Shown here one piece after another: positions 57,141-60,497 of a stretch of 60,497 nt of DNA; the first letter of the stretch is position 1; every line of letters starts with the position of its first letter. This stretch comes from Acidimangrovimonas sediminis (GTDB lineage: Bacteria; Pseudomonadota; Alphaproteobacteria; Rhodobacterales; Rhodobacteraceae): positions 1 to 60,497 of the forward strand of contig NZ_PHSN01000025.1 in the NCBI RefSeq assembly GCF_002871005.1. The letters run 5' to 3'. Position numbers and translations under genes: made by a program. The notes under the pieces are model-generated. The model did no database searches. It was not told the origin of the DNA and worked only from the letters and a program-made list of their open reading frames with translations.

Positions 57141-57508
57141 GCGCGCTCTCCCGGCTCTGGCGCGAGAACCGCGCGCTTCTTGCGGCCTTCGTCATCGCGG
57201 CGGGGGTGACGCTGTTCTTCGCCGTCAGGATGGCGCTTTTCACGCTCTACTGGGCGAACCCCGCGCATCGAGAACAGCCGCTGGCGGGCTGGATGACGCT
57301 GCATTACGTCGCCCATTCCTGGCACGTCCCGCCCGAGACGGTGATCACCGCGGCCCGCGTGCCGCGCCCGCCCGACGGCGGCCGCCCCCCGCATCCCAGA
57401 ACGCTGGAGGAGATAGCGCGTGCGCAGGGCATTTCGCTCGACCAGCTGATCGCGCGGCTGCAGAAGGCGATCGCGGCGGCGCAGGCGCGCCAGCCGCCGC
57501 AGAAGTGA
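57137..57508 (+). CDS. Membrane-anchored small protein with unusual start
   Basis: About 123 residues. One membrane helix (LLAAFVIAAGVTLFFAVRMALFTLYW) then PAHREQPLAGWMTLHYVAHSWHVPPETV, and a C-terminal helical domain (TLEEIARAQGISLDQLIARLQ). No ATG, GTG or TTG lies in frame between the VWA stop and the membrane helix; the only candidates are CTG at 57137 (overlapping the VWA stop) or an ATG 150 bases inside the VWA gene. Function unknown. Nine bases before the DedA gene. Confidence 0.6.
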   Translation: MSALSRLWRENRALLAAFVIAAGVTLFFAVRMALFTLYWANPAHREQPLAGWMTLHYVAHSWHVPPETVITAARVPRPPDGGRPPHPRTLEEIARAQGISLDQLIARLQKAIAAAQARQPPQK

Positions 57509-57517
57509 CCGGCAGAG

Positions 57518-58126
57518 ATGACCTCGGACCTTACCTCCGACCTGATCGCGCTGGTGCCGACCTACGGGCTTTGGCTGATCGCGGCGACGACCTTCCTGTC
57601 CTGCCTCGCCCTGCCCGTCCCCTCGTCGCTGATGATGCTCACGGCGGGCGGCTTCGTCGCGGCGGGCGACCTCGGCCTTGGTGACACCCTGGCGGCGGCG
57701 CTGGGGGGCGCCGTCCTGGGCGATCAGGCGGGGTTCGCCCTGGGGCGCAGCGGCGGCGCGCGGCTTTTGGACCGGATCGCCCGGCATCCGCGCCGCGCCG
57801 CGCTGATCGGCCGGACCGAGGCGCTGATGCAGCGCCGGGGCGGCTTCGGCATCTTCCTGTCGCGCTGGCTGTTCTCGCCGCTGGGGCCTTGGATGAACTT
57901 CGCCGCCGGCGCCGCGCGACTATCCTGGCGGCGCTTCACCCTGGCTGGCGTGGCGGGAGAAACCGTCTGGGTCGCGCTCTACGTCGGCACCGGCGCGGGC
58001 TTCGCCGGCAACCTGACGGCGGCGATGGACCTTCTGGGGTCCTCGCTGGGCTTTCTCGCGGCGGGCGCGGTGACGCTGGGCCTCGGGCTCTGGCTGCGCC
58101 AGGCGCTCCGTCCGCCCCGCGGCTGA
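57518..58126 (+). CDS. DedA-family membrane protein
   Basis: Inner-membrane protein of the DedA/VTT family, implicated in recycling of undecaprenyl or phospholipid carriers. 202 residues. Signature segments: LALPVPSSLMMLTAGGFVAAGDL, the GAVLGDQAGFALGR motif and SRWLFSPLGPWMNFAAGAARLSWRRF (positions 115-140), with the conserved Arg. About five membrane helices. Last of the plus-strand unit; followed by a perfect terminator. Confidence 0.9.
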   Translation: MTSDLTSDLIALVPTYGLWLIAATTFLSCLALPVPSSLMMLTAGGFVAAGDLGLGDTLAAALGGAVLGDQAGFALGRSGGARLLDRIARHPRRAALIGRTEALMQRRGGFGIFLSRWLFSPLGPWMNFAAGAARLSWRRFTLAGVAGETVWVALYVGTGAGFAGNLTAAMDLLGSSLGFLAAGAVTLGLGLWLRQALRPPRG

Positions 58127-58231
58127 CCCCTCCCGGACGACGCGACTGCCCACCCGACGACGAGGGGCGAAGGCGCCGAGGAGGCCCCCTGATGGCCGAG
58201 AGAAAGCCTTGACCTGTCGCCGGACATGACA

Positions 58232-58260
58232 ACGCCCCGGCGAAGGCTTCGCCGGGGCGT
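58232..58260. terminator. Bidirectional terminator between DedA and grxD
   Basis: ACGCCCCGGCGAAG and CTTCGCCGGGGCGT, perfect 14-base arms around one base, between convergent genes. Confidence 0.85.
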
Positions 58261-58292
58261 CTGTCGTCAGTGGATCCGCACCGCGCCTGCGA

Positions 58293-58652
58293 TCAGGCGT
58301 TGGCTTCGCGGATCTTCTCGGCAGCGTCCTTGTTGTAGGTGACGCCCTTCGACTCGAACAGCTGGTCCAGCTCGCCCGACAGGGTCATCTCGGTGACGAT
58401 GTCACAGCCGCCCACGAACTCGCCCTTGACGTACAGCTGCGGGATCGTCGGCCAGTCCGAGAAATCCTTGATGCCCTGACGGATCTCGGGGTCGGCCAGC
58501 ACGTTCACGTCCTGGTATTCGACCCCCATGAAGTTCAGCACCCCCGCCACGCGGCTGGAAAAGCCGCATTGCGGCATCATCTTGGTGCCCTTCATGAAAA
58601 GCACCACGTCGTGGCCGTCGATCGTGCCCTGGATGTTTTCCTTCGCGCCCAT
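58293..58652 (-). CDS. grxD: Monothiol glutaredoxin (Grx4 type, CGFS)
   Basis: Carries [2Fe-2S] clusters and partners BolA proteins. 119 residues. Active-site motif [10 protein letters not shown], cis-Pro in [19 protein letters not shown] glutathione-binding GG. GGAGAGGG precedes the ATG. Lies 43 bases after bolA on the same strand, the usual Grx4-BolA pairing. Confidence 0.96.
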   Translation of the reverse strand: MGAKENIQGTIDGHDVVLFMKGTKMMPQCGFSSRVAGVLNFMGVEYQDVNVLADPEIRQGIKDFSDWPTIPQLYVKGEFVGGCDIVTEMTLSGELDQLFESKGVTYNKDAAEKIREANA

Positions 58653-58695
58653 GGTCAGGCCCTCTCCTTTTCTGGCCCGTCCGGGGCCGATATCG

Positions 58696-58938
58696 TCAGT
58701 CCGGCGCCTTGGTGGTGAGCGCCAGCGCGTGCAATTCACCGTTCGCGCCGTCCATCTTGCCCTTCAGGCTTGCATAGACGGCGCGCTGTTGTTGAACGCG
58801 GTTCTTGCCGCGGAAGCTTTCGTCCACCACCTCGGCGGCCCAGTGATTGCCGTCCCCGGCCAGATCGGTGATCGTGATCTTGGCCTCGGGGAAGGCCTCG
58901 CGGATCAGGGCCTCGATGTCGTGGGCTTCCATCGCCAT
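58696..58938 (-). CDS. bolA: BolA/IbaG-family protein
   Basis: 80 residues. Class II KH-like fold with the conserved [17 protein letters not shown] and a helix-turn HALALTT near the end; no Cys, with His at HWAAEVV and HALAL as possible cluster ligands. Two in-frame ATG codons (MAMEAH) follow GAGGAC. Works with the monothiol glutaredoxin encoded downstream. Confidence 0.93.
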   Translation of the reverse strand: MAMEAHDIEALIREAFPEAKITITDLAGDGNHWAAEVVDESFRGKNRVQQQRAVYASLKGKMDGANGELHALALTTKAPD

Positions 58939-59093
58939 GAACTGTGTGTCCTCAAGTTTGCCTCACCGCAAATCTAGGCCGCGGGAGGGCGCGCTGCAAG
59001 GCGAGCCTGCGTTACATCTTATGCGCAATGGTGAAAATGTCGGCACCCGCCAGGGCCCAAGAAGGCCCCTCGAGCGGCGCGCGCCGCCCGGCA

Positions 59094-59113
59094 GGATGCG
59101 TTGAAACGCACCC
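59094..59113 (-). terminator. Hairpin after purL
   Basis: On the minus strand GGGTGCGTT-TC-AACGCATCC, 13 bases past the purL stop. The TAGGGTGCGTTTCAACGCA spelling is like a common dispersed hairpin element in many proteobacterial genomes, so it may be a REP-type copy used as terminator. Confidence 0.5.
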
Positions 59114-59126
59114 TACAGGTCGTGTC

Positions 59127-60497
59127 TCAGCCGACGGCCGCCTCGAAGGCGGTGCGGTAAAGCCGAGACAGCTCTTCCAGCGGCGCCTCGGAGCTGCCGA
59201 ACTTCACCGAGGTGCCGCCGAACCTGCCGACCGCCGCGCAGGGCACGCCCGCGCGGCCCGCGGCAACCATCAGCGCCTCGGCCTGGTCGAAGCGGCAGGC
59301 CACGAGGTATCGCGCCTGGTCCTCGCCGAACAGCTCGGCCATGTCGCCGGTGTCGAGCGAGACGCCGATCCCCGCCCCTTCCGCCATCTCGAAGGCGGCC
59401 AGCGCAAGGCCGCCGTCCGACAGGTCGGTGCAGGCACCGATCAGCGTGCGGTTCTCGCGGATGAAGAAGCCATGCGCGCGCTCCGCCGACAGGTCGACCC
59501 AGGGCGCATCGCCATCCTCGCGGTTGAACACCTCGGCCAGAAGCGCCGATTGTCCCAGGTGGCTGCCGGGCGCACCGATCAGGATGGCAAGGTCGCCCTC
59601 GGCCGGCAGCCCCGCGATCATGTCGTCAAGCGTCTCGAGCAGGCCCACCGCCCCGATCGTCGGCGTCGGCAGGATGCCCACGCCGTCGGTCTCGTTGTAA
59701 AGGCTCACGTTGCCCGACACGATCGGCATGTCGAGCGCCTGACAGGCCTCGCCGATGCCTTTGATCGCACCCACGAACTGCCCCATGATCTCGGGCTTCT
59801 CGGGGTTGCCGAAGTTCATGTTGTCGGTCGCGGCCAGCGGCTTCGCGCCGCAGGCGGTCAGGTTGCGGTAGGCCTCGGCCACTGCCTGCTTGCCGCCCTC
59901 GTAGGGGTTGGCCATGACGTAGCGCGGCGTCACATCCGAAGTGAAGGCCAGCGCCTTGCCCGTCGCATGGACCCGCACCACCCCGGCGCCAAGACCCGGC
60001 GCGCGCACCGTGTCGGCCATGACCGTGGTGTCGTATTGTTCGTAGACCCAGCCCTTGTGGGCGTAGTTCGGGCTGGAGATCAGCCCCTTCAACCCGTCGA
60101 TCGGGTCGACCGCGGCCACCGGCCCCATCTCCGCCGCCGCCGGGGTTTCCACCCAGGGCCGGTCGTATTCCGGCGCGGTACCCGACAGCGCCTTGAGCGG
60201 CAGGTCGGCCTTGGTCTCGTTGCCATGCACGATCAGGAAGCGGTCTTCCGCGATGGTCTCTCCGACGATGGCGAAATCGAGATCCCACTTGTCGAAGATC
60301 GCCTTGGCCTCGGCCTCCTTCTCGGGCTTGAGCACCATGAGCATCCGCTCCTGGCTTTCCGACAGCATCATCTCGTAGGCCGTCATCCCCGCCTCGCGAC
60401 AGGGCACGCGGTCCAGATCCAGCCGGACACCCAGATTGCCCTTGTCGCCCATCTCCACCGCCGAGCAGGTCAGCCCCGCGGCGCCCATGTCCTGGAT
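59127..60497 (-). CDS. purL: Phosphoribosylformylglycinamidine synthase large subunit PurL, 5' part outside window
   Basis: ATP- and glutamine-dependent conversion of FGAR to FGAM in purine synthesis. 456 codons of the C-terminal part are visible; the frame runs off the window edge at [20 protein letters not shown]. Motifs: [45 protein letters not shown] (positions spread over 210-240), [14 protein letters not shown] and [16 protein letters not shown]. This is the short (PurLQS-type) PurL of alphaproteobacteria. Separated by 188 bases from bolA. Confidence 0.96.
   Translation of the reverse strand: MQDMGAAGLTCSAVEMGDKGNLGVRLDLDRVPCREAGMTAYEMMLSESQERMLMVLKPEKEAEAKAIFDKWDLDFAIVGETIAEDRFLIVHGNETKADLPLKALSGTAPEYDRPWVETPAAAEMGPVAAVDPIDGLKGLISSPNYAHKGWVYEQYDTTVMADTVRAPGLGAGVVRVHATGKALAFTSDVTPRYVMANPYEGGKQAVAEAYRNLTACGAKPLAATDNMNFGNPEKPEIMGQFVGAIKGIGEACQALDMPIVSGNVSLYNETDGVGILPTPTIGAVGLLETLDDMIAGLPAEGDLAILIGAPGSHLGQSALLAEVFNREDGDAPWVDLSAERAHGFFIRENRTLIGACTDLSDGGLALAAFEMAEGAGIGVSLDTGDMAELFGEDQARYLVACRFDQAEALMVAAGRAGVPCAAVGRFGGTSVKFGSSEAPLEELSRLYRTAFEAAVG

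Overview
The window is high-GC (strong G/C third positions) chromosomal DNA of an alphaproteobacterium, most likely a member of the Rhodobacterales (Rhodobacteraceae/Roseobacter type). The pointers are the lon-HU-tRNA-Val block, radA-cvpA-purF, a yfgM/bamB/der run, DUF2927, Hint_2 and half-length PqiA proteins, a GbcAB pair, and an intergenic AAATATCCCGGGGG repeat that I recall from this order. It looks like core genome: about 58 genes, one tRNA, no rRNA, insertion sequence, prophage or CRISPR array.

Layout. 1-8 kb: end of pdhC, glycine-betaine demethylase genes gbcAB, a malate dehydrogenase of the non-LDH-like type, and a YdeP/FdhF-type molybdoenzyme. 8-12.4 kb: an orphan ABC substrate-binding protein, a DUF998 membrane protein, an LpxR-like lipid A deacylase and a second predicted outer-membrane protein. 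12.5-19 kb: a co-directional catabolic run (PLP dehydratase, PcaD-like lactonase, esterase, TetA-like MFS, Zn alcohol dehydrogenase, enolase-superfamily enzyme). 19-27 kb: SulP transporter, Hint protein, haloacid dehalogenase plus hydrolase, purine salvage (mtnP-apt), FAD oxidase. 27.1-34 kb: soxR with a divergent two-gene small-protein operon, tRNA-Val, HU, lon, an old yellow enzyme and tgt. 34.5-37.3 kb: SufT-like and SufA-like Fe-S proteins, an acetyltransferase, TfoX-N, tpiA. 37.3-41 kb: der, bamB, yfgM. 41.2-45 kb: a marR-FUSC-DUF1656-HlyD efflux operon. 45.4-49.4 kb: alr-mlaE-mlaF and two envelope proteins. 49.4-54 kb: SDR, purF, cvpA, radA. 54-58 kb: DUF2927 lipoprotein, small membrane proteins, a VWA protein, DedA. 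58.2 kb to the end: grxD, bolA and the 3' part of purL.

The most interesting signal is a near-canonical SoxR operator (CTCAAG-TGAG-CTTGAG behind a TTGACC -35) between soxR and a tiny operon encoding a 69-residue DUF1127-type protein and a 51-residue unknown protein. Others are a TTAA-N7-TTAA CtrA-type box upstream of a predicted outer-membrane gene, repeated GCGCACTA elements at the marR-efflux promoter, a perfect 10-bp inverted repeat that can mask a start codon at 48.1 kb, and many short (11-20 bp, often 15 bp) tandem repeats just upstream of start codons. No complete, clearly new multi-gene system is obvious; several regulatory arrangements merit a second look.
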